Of a DNA stretch of 64,000 nt, positions 14,388 to 27,584 are shown in pieces. How positions within the stretch are numbered: the stretch's first letter is position 1; the number at the start of each line of letters is the position of its first letter. Source of the stretch: Certhia americana (taxonomy: Eukaryota; Chordata; Aves; Passeriformes; Certhiidae); the NCBI GenBank assembly GCA_018697195.1, contig CM031861.1, positions 1,520,581-1,584,580 of the forward strand, written 5' to 3'. Below the pieces are notes generated by a model. The model saw only the letters and a program-made list of their open reading frames with translations. It searched no databases and had not been told where the DNA came from. The translations under genes and the position numbers were made by a program.

Positions 14388-14460
14388 GAACCAGATCCAT
14401 ATCTGGTGTAAATCAGCATCATCCTGCTGCTCTCAGTGGAGCTACAAAATTCTGTACCCA
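14388..14460. mobile_element. Possible ancient amniote interspersed repeat
   Basis: CCAGATCCATATCTGGTGTA, AATCAGCATCATCC and CAGTGGAGCTACAAAATTCTG resemble a palindrome-like repeat common in turtle and crocodile genomes (GTGTAAATCAGCATAGCTCC, then TGGAGCTACACC). This rests on memory of a general pattern and the family name is uncertain. Confidence 0.35.
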
Positions 14461-14688
14461 TGGAGCATCTTGCCCATGAACTTTCTGCTCAAAGGGGCAG
14501 CTTTGGTAAAGTGAAAAAGGGTTCATGTGTTTTGGGGAGAGATGTTGGCAGGAACACCAAATTGCAAATCTGACCTAAACCACAAGGTGTTGAACTTCAC
14601 AGATTTTGACATCTCTGTTCTGCCTAATGATTTTTCTCTCTGACAACCCTCATATTGTCCATTTCTAGGTACCAGAAACTGCTGCAGA

Positions 14689-14690
14689 GC

Positions 14691-14721
<31 letters not shown>

Positions 14722-14743
14722 GAAAAAAAAAAGAAAAAAAAAA
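14689..14743 (+). repeat. A-rich (AAAAAAAAAG)n tract
   Basis: About 55 nt of A runs of 9-19 separated by single G. It has the look of an old retroposon tail or slippage product. No retroposed body could be recognised upstream of it. Confidence 0.85.
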
Positions 14744-15829
14744 GGACCAGGCTGATGAGAACTCAATTAGAATCATAAAATAACCCTGTATAAAAAGACC
14801 TTTTGCACTCCCATTTCCTTATATAACTCACCACCCCCAAGCGCCTGTTCAAAAAGCTCCTCCAAGTTTATCCAAGGATGCATTTTGGTTAGGTTTACAG
14901 TATTTGTCACTTGTTGGCCAAAAGTGACAGAAGGGATTTCAGTGTGCTGCTCTTACCGTGGTGACACTGCCTTTAATTTAGAGTAAGTGATTATACATGT
15001 TTGACTGTCAAATCACTGCATGCAGCTTTTGTGGTCGGGGGCTTGTTTTATCAAAGAATTCTGCTGAACGTCTTCCAAACCAGAACTCCCATGTGTATAA
15101 TTATATTGTATTTTCATTATACAAACTTTATTTTTAAGACTGAAAACACATGAAATGATTATGGGAATGTGCGTTCTACATGACACCGCCACGTACTTGT
15201 GGGAAGAGAGGTTTGTAACATAAACCAAATGTTGCCATTAATGTACAGGTACAAGATACGTCCTTGTGACTCAGGAGACTAAGGATGGGATAGAGAAAAT
15301 ATGGGCAGATTGAAAGAAAACCCTTCTTTCATGTTAAACAGCACCTGACACTCTCTGCAAGTAGATCCTAAGGATTCCTAGCCTGCAGCTGAACAGTACT
15401 TGTATAGCAAATTTAGGTTCTTCCAAAATATCTTTCAAACTTCAAATAAATTTTATTCCTTCATTAATGTGTTTGATTGGTGCAAACACCTCTCTGACAG
15501 AGACCTATTTTATCCTGGCACAACTACTTTGGTGTTTTGCCCAAAATGTCTTTAGTTTCATTTTATTGTCTTATGCCACAACCCAGCGAGGACCTCATTT
15601 CACTTTGAACAGGTACCACAGAGACCAACATTTTAAGAGATCTTCAACAGAATATTGTTTAAGGCAGGATCCAAAATTATATCCAGCAGCAAGGTCTGGC
15701 TGGGAGGGATAATCTAGGTAAGTTCTGAGTAAGTTGCCATCACCTTCATGTCTGTGGTCCGTATTCATTCATATGGATTCATAGATTTTGTTTTATTAAC
15801 AAGGCTGTTAAGCTTTGTCCTGCTGTCAT

Positions 15830-15960
15830 AAACAGGGAACTGAGTCACCACATAGATTAAACAACTTACCAACTACATACTAAGCATGTCCACATGATTC
15901 AGCACTTGAATTTCCACCCTCCTGCCTCCTTATCCCATTGCCCTAAACAATAAACTGTCC
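15830..15960 (-). mobile_element. MIR-like SINE fossil (reverse)
   Basis: AGGGAACTGAGTCACCACAT, then TTAAACAACTTACCAA, GAATTTCCACCCTCCTGCC and TTGCCCTAAACAATA follow the order of a reverse MIR/amniote SINE (GGAAACTGAGGCAC, TTAAGTGACTTGCCCA, AACCCAGGTCTCCTG, CTCTAACCACTA). Confidence 0.5.
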
Positions 15961-16098
15961 TCTATTTCAAATACTTCTGGTAGTTTCTTTCTGTCTGCCT
16001 CGGTAACTTTTGCTTGACTAATAGTGGTTTTTAAAAAACAATCCCCTAAAGAAATCAAGACTTTAAAGTGGATGTCATGAAAGCAAAGCATTTCTTTT

Positions 16099-16122
16099 GT
16101 GTATATATATATATATATATAT
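16099..16122 (+). repeat. (TA)n microsatellite
   Basis: A short run of GTATATATATAT repeats, about 11 TA units, in otherwise ordinary intergenic DNA. Confidence 0.85.
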
Positions 16123-17749
16123 TTATGGACATCTATGCACACAGAGAGGAAGACAGATGCACGGAGAGCAAACCAAAGCACACATCCATCATCAGAGCAA
16201 TCTGTGAGTCACCTAAGACAAATGCTAACTCTTTCAAGGCAATCCTATACAATAGTTCAATAAACAATGTCTTCAGTCTCTGGCTGGGAATTTAGACCCA
16301 GTCATTTACAAGCCAAAAAATAGGTCAAAGAATAATGGTGATAACTTGCCTTATCATCAGGCAGGGTGTGTGACAAGCTTGCTCACATGGCCTCTGATTT
16401 TTCTGTCGGGGTGACAGCCCAGAAGTCATTGATGTCACAGTGCTGCAAAGCTCAGTAGAAAATTAAAGACAGGTTTTAAAAAAACACTTCTTATAATTAT
16501 GTATAATTTATAAGGTAAAATATAACAAACTTTTAAAGGGACAGCAAATGCAAAGTAATACCTGAATTGAATGCACACAGGGCTTCTTAACCACCAGAGA
16601 AATCACCTGAAGAGACTTTTGCAGCTCAGTGCGGCAAATTCCTGCACAGCATTCTCAAAGTCCTCAGCCTGAGCCACTTTGAGCTCAACTGCTCTTGGGC
16701 AGAGTGAGCTGGGAAGCTGGTGAATCACTGCTGAGCAGTAATGTATGTTTTCATAGTCTTCACTTAAAGGAATGTCCATTCAACATCCCAGCTATTGACC
16801 AGTTGATAAGGGTGCAGACGGAATGTGGTTTCCACATTTGGAAGTACACTGGGGTGAATCTGTTCCTGAAGTGTGTTTATGTTTGAGGGACTTTGCATGT
16901 AGGTTATCTCCTCAGTGACATGTTAAACTCTGCTCTCCAAAGGCAAGACAGCAAGAGGCAGTATGGAGGGGGTGGAGGAGAATCCAAAAGGATGGAAAAG
17001 CTGCAAAATACATTTCTTTTGGAACGCTAAAACTGGATTTTCAAGATTTGAAGAGCCTTTCTCATTCAAAGGAAAAAGAAACTCCAGTAAACTTACCACA
17101 AATGATTAAGTGTTGGGGGGGGTTGGAGCTGTAAAGCAAGACATCGTATTTTCAGGTATCTCCACAATGAACACAGTTTGACAGAACATCATGTGCTCAA
17201 ACGTTGAAATCTCTCAAAATGTTTGCAGGTAATTTTTGCAATTTTCAAAGCTCTCCTAATTTTATACCGTCTCCTTCCATCTTTCCATACCTCCATGTGA
17301 ATGCTGACATGTGCTGTCACTTAAAATTTATTTTTCACAGCCTGAGTAATCATTTTTGGTGTAAGGGAAGGGTTTGCCAGCATTCTGTGGCATGGCATTT
17401 AGGTTTGGCTCCCATTGTGTGCATATTTCCACTGAAGGCAATCAGTTCACGTCAGGTATTCGGCAGACCCAGTACTGCGGTTTCTTATCGATTCTAGAGA
17501 GATTAGAGCTAGAAACTTAACCACTGGCTTGAAGACGACGCACAATTACCCCTGGATTTGCTCCCAAATTCGTGTAAATACCTTCCCCACTCCCAAAATA
17601 ACTCCCAAACTACCTTTCCTCCTCCTCACACTTCTGTATCCCTCCGAACTTCCTGATCTTGGCAGGGACATTTCAGAAATAGCCCATCACAATGGTGTTT
17701 CCACTCTGAAAGAGGAAACACTGGGTGGGAGGAGTTTTGAAAGGAACAG

Positions 17750-18340
17750 AGGAAGCGGAGCTGTTTTCACAGCCCCCCAGGCTGCACTTTTGCAGCGAGC
17801 GGGCGGAGAAGATGCATTTGGGACTCTGGAGCCAGCGGAGCGCCTTGGCCGGGAAGGGAGGGAGGGAGGGAGGGAATGTGCCCAGCCCGGAGCGTGTGTG
17901 GCTCCCTGCATCACTCAGCACAGCTGACGCTGACAGGCAGCTCCAAACTGTTGAACAAACTGAATGAATCAAGGTCAGGCCGGAGTCAGCCCCCAGCGTT
18001 CCCTCCCTCCCTCCCCGACTCACTGAGACATGAAAGGTGCTGGACGGGCTCCTCAGCCGGGGCTGCTCCGTCACATGTTCTGTCAGCTATCCAAGATTTC
18101 AGCCCTGCGCTTTTCCAGGGAGCCGGTGGCGGTGTTTTCCGGCGGGGGCCCCGGGATGGATGCGGTGGCTGTCGGTGCCGGGATTGCTTTGGTGCGTCTC
18201 CACCTGCTGGCGTTCCGCTGGCCGCGGGCACAGCGCGCCCGGCCCGGGCAGAAGCAACGGGCAAACGCCGCAGGACACATCGCTCTCCTAACTTGATAAC
18301 CAGCCACATCCTGCAGCGCAGGTGACAGCTAGAAGGCCGC
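17750..18340. promoter_or_regulatory. Isolated CpG-rich block about 28 kb upstream of CCND1
   Basis: This about 590-bp block stands out from AT-rich surroundings by its density of CpG and G-runs, including a (GGGA)n patch at 17,851-17,875. A donor-like GCAGGTGACA lies at 18,319-18,328, just before the poly-T and gap. In birds such an isolated island often marks a promoter, here possibly of a non-coding RNA or an unannotated first exon. ORFs across it overlap in several frames and show no protein family. Confidence 0.45.
17851..17875 (+). repeat. (GGGA)n microsatellite
   Basis: GGGA repeats about six times within the CpG-rich block. It has potential to form a G-quadruplex and may contribute to the nearby assembly gap. 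Confidence 0.85.
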
Positions 18341-18359
18341 TGAGGTTTTTTTTTTTTTT

Positions 18360-18459
18360 NNNNNNNNNNNNNNNNNNNNNNNNNNNNNNNNNNNNNNNNN
18401 NNNNNNNNNNNNNNNNNNNNNNNNNNNNNNNNNNNNNNNNNNNNNNNNNNNNNNNNNNN
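18360..18459. other. Assembly gap (100 N) flanked by poly-T
   Basis: Exactly 100 N sit between T runs at 18,346-18,359 and 18,460-18,496. The round size suggests a placeholder of unknown true length. The flanking homopolymer and the CpG-rich block on the left are both hard to assemble. Confidence 0.95.
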
Positions 18460-18497
<38 letters not shown>

Positions 18498-21400
18498 GCG
18501 GGGGTGGGGAAGCAATTCCTAAAGTGTGGCACCCTCAGTGGTTTTTTTTCCCCCCTACCAAAACCAGATGCTAAGAATGTTAACGTGCTTTCATTGACAC
18601 AGTGAAGGAGGGAAATTGTGTATTAATATCTGGAAGCATGAGCATTCTGGGGCTCACAACTTAGTTGCTGTGTGGTTAGGAAAGCAGTTACTTAGCAAAT
18701 GCAGGCAGGCAGCTGTTTCAAATGGAAAGGAATAGAAATGATTAATGACTTCTATGCTTTAAAGAAATGAACCCACAGGATTTCTTTCTTCTACTGTGCT
18801 GTCCCACTTGGCCATTTCTGTCATGTGCCCTGGGACTTTCTTTGGAAGTTTTCAATGGTCTGTCGTGAGCTACTCTTTAGAAACTTACTGGACCAGATCT
18901 GGAGCCAGACAGATGCCAGCTGTGGATGTGACCCATTTGTACATACATTTACAGACTCTGAGCACAGACTATCAACACTTGATATTCCATGAACTTTGTC
19001 CTGCAGCAGCAATAGCATGTCTTGCTTTCAGACACTGCAGTGATGAGCACAGCACTGGCTCCTATTTAGAGCAGGATCAGTGACACCTTTTCCCTCTTGC
19101 AGTTGCATTTTATCCGGGCTACATTGTGCAACAGAGCAGGCCAGGGGCACTCTCAGGAGCCCAGACAATACAAGGAATGAGCCTTTCCTTTGTCAGCCAT
19201 GTCAGATATCAATATAGATTATTGATATTTCACCATCTCCGGCATTTCCTTCCAGCTGTTTTTTCCTTTCCAAACCACTCACTCTTTCTCACTCTGGTTC
19301 TTAGGTCTTCTCCATGTGGCATCACAAGGCGGAAAAGGCTAAAAAGGGGACGAGGAAGAGAAAGAGGAATATGGAGAAAAGAAAAAGGAAGGCTATACAA
19401 AACAGATAATATTTTCATTGAACTGTTCACAGTGAATCATCCAGCCAGTTTTATTATATTACCTATCAGAGAGAATAAGTTCTCCCCTGACTTGACTGTA
19501 TGGAATTATTTTGAATTTACTTCTGTTCAAAAGAGTACATACCTTGGTCCACTTATGGTTGCATTGCCATATTGTTGATTATGTGATCAGAAATGTGAAT
19601 GTTTGCTCTTACAAAGTATTATCCCCTTTCAAAAGGGATATGGCTAAGCACTGAAAACAGGATAGATGCTACAGAAGGTGATAAAGGTGTCCATTGCATA
19701 TCTGTATGATGAAACACATCCAAATACATTTATTACATACCTACACAGGCAACATTCCTGGCAGGTTCAGTATATTTCAGTTTTTGTTAGCACCAGAGGT
19801 ATGACTAAATCAGCTGGCTGTGTGAACTCAAATCCATCCAGTAGTTCAGAAGATGTATGAGTTTAATGCATCCTGAGTGTGCCTAATAACTTGGCTAAGC
19901 ACAGGCAGGCAGCTGAAGGGGGTTCTCACAGATTACTTTAAGACCCAGCAGGACTGGAAGATGATATTTCCTCGTCTACGAGGATATCGCTCTCAAGTCA
20001 TCGTTTCAACACAGGAAGTTATCTGCAACCTGGGGCAGCAATGTGCACTCGGACACAATTAGCCTGCTGTCTGATGGTATTTAAGAATTAGCCACATAAG
20101 GCTTTCTTACAAAGTTGTCAGAAAGGCTCAACTGATTATTTTAACTAAGCCCGTTTAAAATACCTGAATAAACTGATGCCCAACAAAAGCAACTTTTGCA
20201 CATCTGAACTGCAGGCTTCCTTTGCATCATTTATTTTCGCTGTAGGAATAAAGATCAGATAAAGTGAATGGTGCTTCTCTTTCTGTATCTCTCTGGAGAT
20301 CTTTGTCAGGTACCCAGGTGAATTAGCACTGATGCCATTCAGAGCTCACAGCAGGAGGAGGAGCTTTATATATCTGGGTACCTCAAATCACACACGGAGG
20401 TATAAATTCAGCTCCATGTTTCAGTCCACTTTGCTGAATGCAGAAGTTGCTCCAATAGCCTGAATCTTCTTTCACAGGCTATTTTTGAAACTGATATAAC
20501 TCAGGCAGGAAGTGTGAGTGTGTGTATCTGTGCTGCTGAACACCACATGAGGGCCAGATCTGTTTTCTAAAGTCGATTTTTGCTCCTGGTTTTGTTTCAT
20601 TGTTTTTTTGTTGTTGGTTTTGGTTTGTTGGTTTTTGGTTGGGTTTTTTTATAACTACAAAATACTTCCTGAAAACTTATCCCTGGTAATCGTAGAGGGT
20701 TTAATAACAAGGTCTTATTCCTAACTGGATCATCTAGCTGTTTTGCATATGGATAAATTTCTCTCTTGTTTTCCTGGCCCCTTTTATCTTTCAGTATTTA
20801 GTCTGTGCTCTCAGTTACCACACTGTCTCAGTTACCACAGCATTTTACTGCCATATTAAAAATTCTTTTAAAATAGGGCTCAGTTAAAGGTCCCTCCATA
20901 GTACAGCGTTTCTGCCATCCATGAAAAAGCATATTCCAAAAGAGGCTGTGAATTTCATGATTATTGTTATTATGAATGTATGTTTTTCCCCAACTCATGT
21001 TGATGCTGAGCAGAATGCCAGGCAGGTGAAAGAGTCACGAGCACCATTTGCAAACAGATCCTACATCAGAGGATATCCTCAGGCCTCAGAGTTGCACTAC
21101 CAGTGAGGAAATACTGATTTTGAATATTTTCACCACCAGTGCCCTAATTAGTGCTTCTGTTTTGGTGAGAAAATGATTGTCTGCAAATTCTCTGCCAGTG
21201 TCTTGATATAAAAAGGTGGGTGGTTTTGTCTTGGTATTAAAGGTGGGTAGCTGGGAGGTGACTGGGGGTTTCACCCTTTCACAGGTGGCACCTCACCACC
21301 TCCTGGCACAGGTCTTTTTTATCCCTCTCCTTTGTGTCCTGCAAGCTGAGGCTTGTGAGCACCAGGGGGGAAGCAAGCTTTAGTTTAGCAGCTCAAACAC

Positions 21401-21699
21401 TGAAGTAACTTACTTCCCCAGCTGGAACAAGGAGGAACTGTGGAAGGAATTGTAGCTCTCTGAGTCATACTTCCTCCTCGGAGTTTCTCTTGGAGTGGTG
21501 CAGCCCTGCACCATGCCTCAGGCTGACACTAGAATCAAGCTTGTCCATCACAAAGTGATAAAAAGAGAAAAGGAAAGACAGTGGAGGCACTGGATTATCA
21601 TACCCTCAAATCTCCCAACTGCGGCTCTAAATATAGCCAAACATGTAAAAATCTGTTTCTGGAACAACTGTGTAGCTCCCAACCCTTCAAACAGTGCAC

Positions 21700-21747
21700 A
21701 CAAAAAATTAAAAAAAAAAAAAAAAAAAAAAAAAGGAAAAAAAAAAG
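21700..21747 (+). repeat. A-rich tract
   Basis: A run of about 27 A followed by GG and ten more A, after AAAAAATT. It is simple sequence, and the lysine-rich ORFs across it are spurious. Confidence 0.85.
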
Positions 21748-24700
21748 CCACCCCAAAACCAAATCCCAAACCTAAAAAGCCCCAACCAGTTCTCTCCCAA
21801 CTGGGATCCTGTGTGTGGAGCCATGTTAAGCACATTCTGATCTCCAGCCAGCAAGTGAAAAATTCCCAAATGCCACACCTATCCAGGGTGTGACTAGAGA
21901 CTATCAACTAGTTTATATTTGCACTTTGATATAGAGCACATGCTTAACATCCTATGGTGTATCCTTGGAAAAAAAATAGCAACAAGTTTCAACACAGAAA
22001 TGGTGTTAGATTAGGAGGCCAGAATAAATAAGAGCCAATGAGTTGTAGAATGACTTGAGGTAGTGTATAAGATCTCATCTTAAAAAATAACGAGGGCAGT
22101 AGTTGCAGATGAAACACATAATGAAAAAAACATTCCAAACTTCTCATTTGAGAACAGATTACAAATAAAATAGGCTCAGGCATGCCAAGGGTAAAATCTT
22201 TGATATGGAAATGCAGTAATGGTTAAATGAAATGGGCTGAAAATCTATTTATCAACAGCGTGTAATGCCTACTTGGATCGTCCCATGAGAAAAGCAAATA
22301 AGGAGTAGTAGGAGAATATACAGACACTGTTAAAAAGTTTACATACCTCCTGCTTTCAAACCTCATGACACAGCCCTTCACCTGGACTGGAGATTTTGAG
22401 AAGTTACAAAGTTGGTATGAAGCCACACCTCAAAGGATTCAGGAAAAATGCCCCGAGACCCAGATTTTCGGGAGTCACCCGCTAGGTTCAGTGCATTTAA
22501 AAAAGCCTGGTCTCTAGACAGTGAAAAGGAGCCCTCTGGCATCAGGCCCCCCATGAGCATCATTCCCAAAAGCCTCAACCCAGGCCAGGAGGCTCCACAA
22601 GGTTCTCCCTGATGGAAAGGCCGCTGTGAAAGAGACTGGCAGCTGTGTGACACCCCTGACTTCAAGGGGCTCTGTGTGTCCCACCCAACATGGAGCCCAT
22701 CCTGCCACCGCCACCTCGGGATCCCTTCCCTTTGTGTCCCTGCTGGCCCTCTGCTCCATTATTGCCAATGGGCATGTAAGTCATTACTGTGCCCGACAAG
22801 TGAATCACAAATGCGAGTGCCATGGAAATTAAACTCCCTGACCTGCTCGCATTTTTCTCTTTGATGTCAGCCTGAATAGGCATTTTTGACTGGAACATAG
22901 TTTTAATTTTGAGAGCTGGCGAGGCAACCACAACCTTTTCTACAAGGGAGAATTCTTTGTTGTTCTTCCCAAATTGCTTTGCTAAAGAAAGAGTGTCTCA
23001 GCGACTAGCACTGCAGAAGGCCCGGATCGTGTCTGCACCGCGTCCAAACACAGGAAACAGAAAACAGCTCCCGTGTTCCTGTTCATACCAGCGAATGCAC
23101 AGCCCCAAACTGCACCAGCCTGAGCAAGTTGCACAATTTCCATTCATATGACAAGAGCTGAGAATGGAAAATATCTCTCATTCATGGCTGAGGACTACTC
23201 TTCACAGCTTTAGGGTTATCATCGCCACTACGACCCGTGGGGCAGCTGCATGCTCTGGGGCTGAGCACCAAACCACTGGACAGGCAGAGGTGCTAGGACT
23301 GAAGGAATTTGCAAGGGACCCAGGACCAGGATTAGATTTCCCTTTGAACTCACAGGCTGTTTTGCTGAAAACGCTGCAGTGGCGCCTTTTTTGAAACTGC
23401 AGTTTCCCACCTCGCTCTTGCTGACCTGTTTGAAATAATAAAACCAGAAGGTTTTCCAAGATGGATGACACTGGGGCCAGGGATCAAAACCTCACTTGTG
23501 TCTCCAAAGGCTTTTCCATGGTTGGAAACCTCATTCTTGCAACAGGGGGCTATTTTTTAGTTCACTCTTTCAGCCAGGAGGCATCAAAAAGGGAGGTGTC
23601 CAGGCCATCTTTGCCTTCAGTTCACAATAGGGTTCTTACAGCTGCAGGATTTCATGTAAATAAATATTCCAGAACTAGGAAATTAGCATGCATTCAAATT
23701 ACATATCCATGCTACCCAAAGGAAAATTTTGTTTCAGACATGTGGCTATCTGGGAAAAAAATTATTTTTCAATGCACTGTTCTGTAATTTGTCAATTGGT
23801 CCTTTCCTAGAACTTTTAGCCTGGCAAAGAGGCAGAAAATAATTTTATGGCCAGGAAGATGGCACAGACATTGACTTGTTGGAGATCCAGATGGACTCAA
23901 TGATTCACATAAAGTCATATTTTATAGTGAAACTGCTGGAAACAGAAACCTTCATTAAGGAATCACTCCCTAGTTAAGATTAAAAGAAGAACAGACTGTT
24001 CATCTTGAGACAATTTTTCAAGCATCCTCAAACCCAAACGATTATTGATTGGCTGAAAAATCAATCTATCGAAGCCTGGAACACAAATCTGAGGTTAAAG
24101 ACATAGGAATAGTACTTTTGAAACCTCAGGTTTTCAGCTTTCTTCTCAGGCTTGTTCCCTGCAGAAGAAGGGGGAAAGAAACTTTGACAACCATGCACAT
24201 CTTTTCTGGAGAAGAAGATGGAGTTCTAGATTAAATTAAAGCCACCACCAATTTTATCATTGATTTTGAAAGAGCCAAGGTTGAGGGACAGCAGGGGGAG
24301 AAAGGCCAATGCAACTGCCTTGGATTTAGGTGTGTAACACTTGAGGATGCCACTACAGGATTTGCAGTGAGATTTGTGAAGGTTTCTCCACACAGCTGAT
24401 TTCCAAATGTACACAAAGGAAGCAAAGCTGGACTCCCAGGTTTGAGGAAGAAGCTCTTGGACCAAGTGAAAACAGCCAGCAGAGATGCGAGTGCTCATGG
24501 ATTTGTGCATTTGAGGCCTTGAAATTTTGCTGAAGAAACATAATTGGTTAATATAGAGCAGAGGTGTGTTTCACTCAGGCTCATCAAAGACCTCAGAAAC
24601 AAAAAGCTCCTGCTGTGGTTGAAAAGTAAGTTAGTGTAAAGAAACCAGAGTCTAGAGCAGCCTCCTGATTAAAAAAAAAAGAGTCTGTGCTAGAGAAAGG

Positions 24701-24764
24701 GAGGGCAGACCCACGAAGTGGATACTGATGTTCCCCATTTGCTTCTCATTCCTGCCAAATAATT

Positions 24765-24840
24765 CTTATACAGTGTTGGGCAAGACAATTCAATTTCTCT
24801 GGGCCAGTTTTTCTGACATGGAGGCAATAAAGAATGAATT
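24765..24840 (+). mobile_element. MIR-like SINE fossil
   Basis: GTGTTGGGCAAGACAATTCA followed by ATTTCTCTGGGCCAGTTTTT and GGAGGCAATAA parallels the MIR 3' half (CTTGGGCAAGTCACTTAAC, TCTCTGGGCCTCAGTTTCC, GGGGATAATAA). Confidence 0.5.
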
Positions 24841-26689
24841 CTGTTCCCAGTCCTTTGTTCCTTTTGTCTATATGAGCAGCAAGCTGTTCATGATCAGGGA
24901 TCTATCTTATTGGATGCAATTTCAGTGCTTAGCATAGATGTCTCTCAGTCGCAGATGTGGCCTCTAGGCACCATGGTACTACAAAATTAATTACCTGAGC
25001 TTGTGTGTTTATTTAGTTAATTGTAATAACTTCAGTTGAGATATTAGATCTAATTTTAGCTCAGTGTAAATCAGTTCATATTCATTGATTGCCCTGTTCT
25101 CTCCAAGCCTATTGCTTGTGACAATATTGGTTCACAAGCAGGATGTCAACACACACATGGACCTTTCTATTGTTTGGGGCTTTTTTTTTTTTTTTTCCCT
25201 GTGAAATGAGCAGGTGAGGATGTCTTACTTCCTGAAAGCTAACTGACTTAGGACATATCTCAAATATACCTGATGCTAATCAATTTGTGAAGATGCAGAA
25301 GGGTATAACACAACTAAACAACTTCAGGAAGAATGCCTGAATTGCTGGGAAGTGTGTTGGCTGTGTGCTGGGTCACCTTACAGAGGCATCCTCCTGTGCC
25401 TCACCTCACTGTCCCAATGTCTGCCTTACTGGCACAAAACCACACTTTATTATCCTGGAGAAAATCGGGTCAAAATGCAAAGCAACCATTCAGCACCCAG
25501 TGAAGCCAAGCAGAATTATTTCCTTGATGACAAGAAGCATAAGGATTTTGAAGACCTTTCCTGTGGCTGCTGAGCGCTTTCTCTTGAGTCCTGAGCATCC
25601 CCCCGACTCAGCTGTGGTTTTGTGTCTTGAGGAGTGCTTAGCACCTCAGTTTTCACTCCTGTCATGCATCGAACTTTTCTGACTAGTTCAGAAGGATCAC
25701 TGAAAAGTTTAATCAGAGACTGCTTGATATTAGCAATGTTTCCAGAATGCTACCTGTTAAGCTGAAAGAATATAGAAGCTCATCGACTTTGAGAGCAAAT
25801 TATCACCATGGTTTACAGTAGATTCATCACACGATTGGTTCCTCACACAGCATTTCAGTTTGATGTTGCATCAAACTTACTTCTTTTTTGGAAAAAAAAA
25901 AAAAAAAATCCGATTGATTTTCCTCTCCGACAGTGTTCAGCAACCTACAAGTTCCACAGAGATATCAGAAGTCTTTAATGCAGATTTTCAGAGTAAATGA
26001 AACCTTTTTTTTCGGTGTGGTTGCCTTTGTAATAACAGTCTTCTTATTTGTTGGATACTTATGTAACGTAAGATGAAAAGACATTTTATAGCCTTCTGGC
26101 AAGAGGGCTTAAAATTAACAGCATACCTGTGGCTGCCCTAAGCCAGGGAGGGAGTCATTTTCAGGCCATGGGAAAACTGCAGGTTTGCATCCTTCCCTTC
26201 TGACTTTACCGGCATTCAGTCTTTCCAGAGACTCGTTTTCCATGAAAACATCGCCTACCATCACGCACAGAAAGAAATTGAGCGATTGGTTCTGATGGAA
26301 GAGTGGGAGACCAAGAGATAAGGGTCACCCCTCGGCTCCCCCGAAGGATGCGGTGGTTAACCCATCCTTGTGCGGGGTTGTGATGCCTGGCCGGGCTTTC
26401 TGGCCGCACACGGGCACTCTGCTCTCTGTTATCTCCCCGATTACCTCGGGCAGCAAAGCCAGCGGGAGGAATCCTCAGCATCCCGGGGGCTTTATGGGCC
26501 ATATCCTGTATGGATGGATGTATCCCGTAAGCAGGCTCCCCCTGAATCCAAAGGATGTTTTGCAAAACAATCGATGGCCTTTCGCACTGACTCCCTCTCG
26601 ATGTGCGGGAAGGAAAACCACAAAAAGATAATGATCTGAGGTTGGATCTCACCCATGCCGGGCTGACAGTAAGGTAATCCCATTGACTC

Positions 26690-27010
26690 CCGCTGATTTA
26701 TTCCAAATGACTTTCACAGGCTTTGGGCTGGGCCTTTAAACAAATGTAAACTTGATCAGAACCAAGCCCAATCACATTCATGCCCATTCTTGCTTTGAAT
26801 ATTTGTTTTCCATAGCACGTTTTGACCTGGAACCCGAATGACCTCAGCGCAAAGATTTCTTATTTAACATTAAATTGACAATTATTTTCAAACAAGTTAA
26901 TTACTCTCATTATGAACGCGAGGCACTTTTAATCCTCAAAGCAGCGGTGCTGGAAGACACAATTTCCTGCACATCCCCATTGATTACCAACAAATAGATC
27001 CGTCAGTGCT
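26690..27010. promoter_or_regulatory. Candidate conserved non-coding element
   Basis: After a moderately CpG-rich stretch (26,200-26,640), this AT-rich but complex block contains AAATTGACAATTATTTTC, TTAATTACTC and CTTTGAATATT words. It has no repeat signature and no ORF worth calling. Confidence 0.25.
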
Positions 27011-27584
27011 GCGGATCCCAAAGAAATGCAGGTCATCATGGGGATGGATGTGTCTGAGCACGCTGGGTGGAGCAGACCGCGGCCAGCAAAACCAGGCAGG
27101 CTCCTGGAGAAATCCTTGGGATACTGGCGTGTCCCGAGCTCTGGTGATGCTGCTATGGATACCCGTGCTGGCATTTGGGAGGTCCTCACCTCCGGGCAGG
27201 TAAAACCACGGTTCAGAGGAGTGGCTGAAACTGACCTTCGGCTTCATCCCAGGGCTTCCAGTGCTCCTGGGGCCAGCAGAGCAAGGATTTTGCTCTTCCA
27301 AACCTCTGGAGGTGAGGGATGCTGCAGTCAGCAGAGCACGGAGAGCTTAAGGAGCAGGCTGTGTCAGCTGTGATCCTGCCTGGAGAAACAGCCCTGCTCC
27401 CACAAAAGCCCCGTGAGATCTGTCAGGACCCCAAGAGGCCCCAAGCCCCCGGCATTCCCAGCTCAGGGAATTCCCAGCTGCACTCCTGGGCTGCTCGGAC
27501 TGCTCCTCTCAGCAGCCACCATCGCCCACAGCACCCGGCATGGCAGCGCCCTCAGATCACAGTGACTCACCATTGAGCGAGCCC

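Larger units (their letters stand above)
8520..17749. other. Gene-poor upstream DNA, no supported gene
   Basis: The stretch holds the two reverse MIR-like fossils, the A-rich tracts (12,120-12,136; 14,689-14,743), the (TA)n and a possible palindromic repeat. A complex block at about 13,430-13,800 with AATTAGC/CTAATTAG words may be conserved non-coding DNA. No coding signal is seen. Confidence 0.7.

Noticed and set aside
14689..14743. Poly-A-like tail of a processed pseudogene
   Set aside because: No recognisable coding or retroposon body lies upstream and no flanking target duplication was seen, so it is reported only as a simple repeat.
26206..26652. Reverse ORF of 148 codons in a moderately CpG-rich patch
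   Set aside because: It has no domain or splice context, and overlapping forward ORFs of 89-92 codons show the frame openness is compositional.
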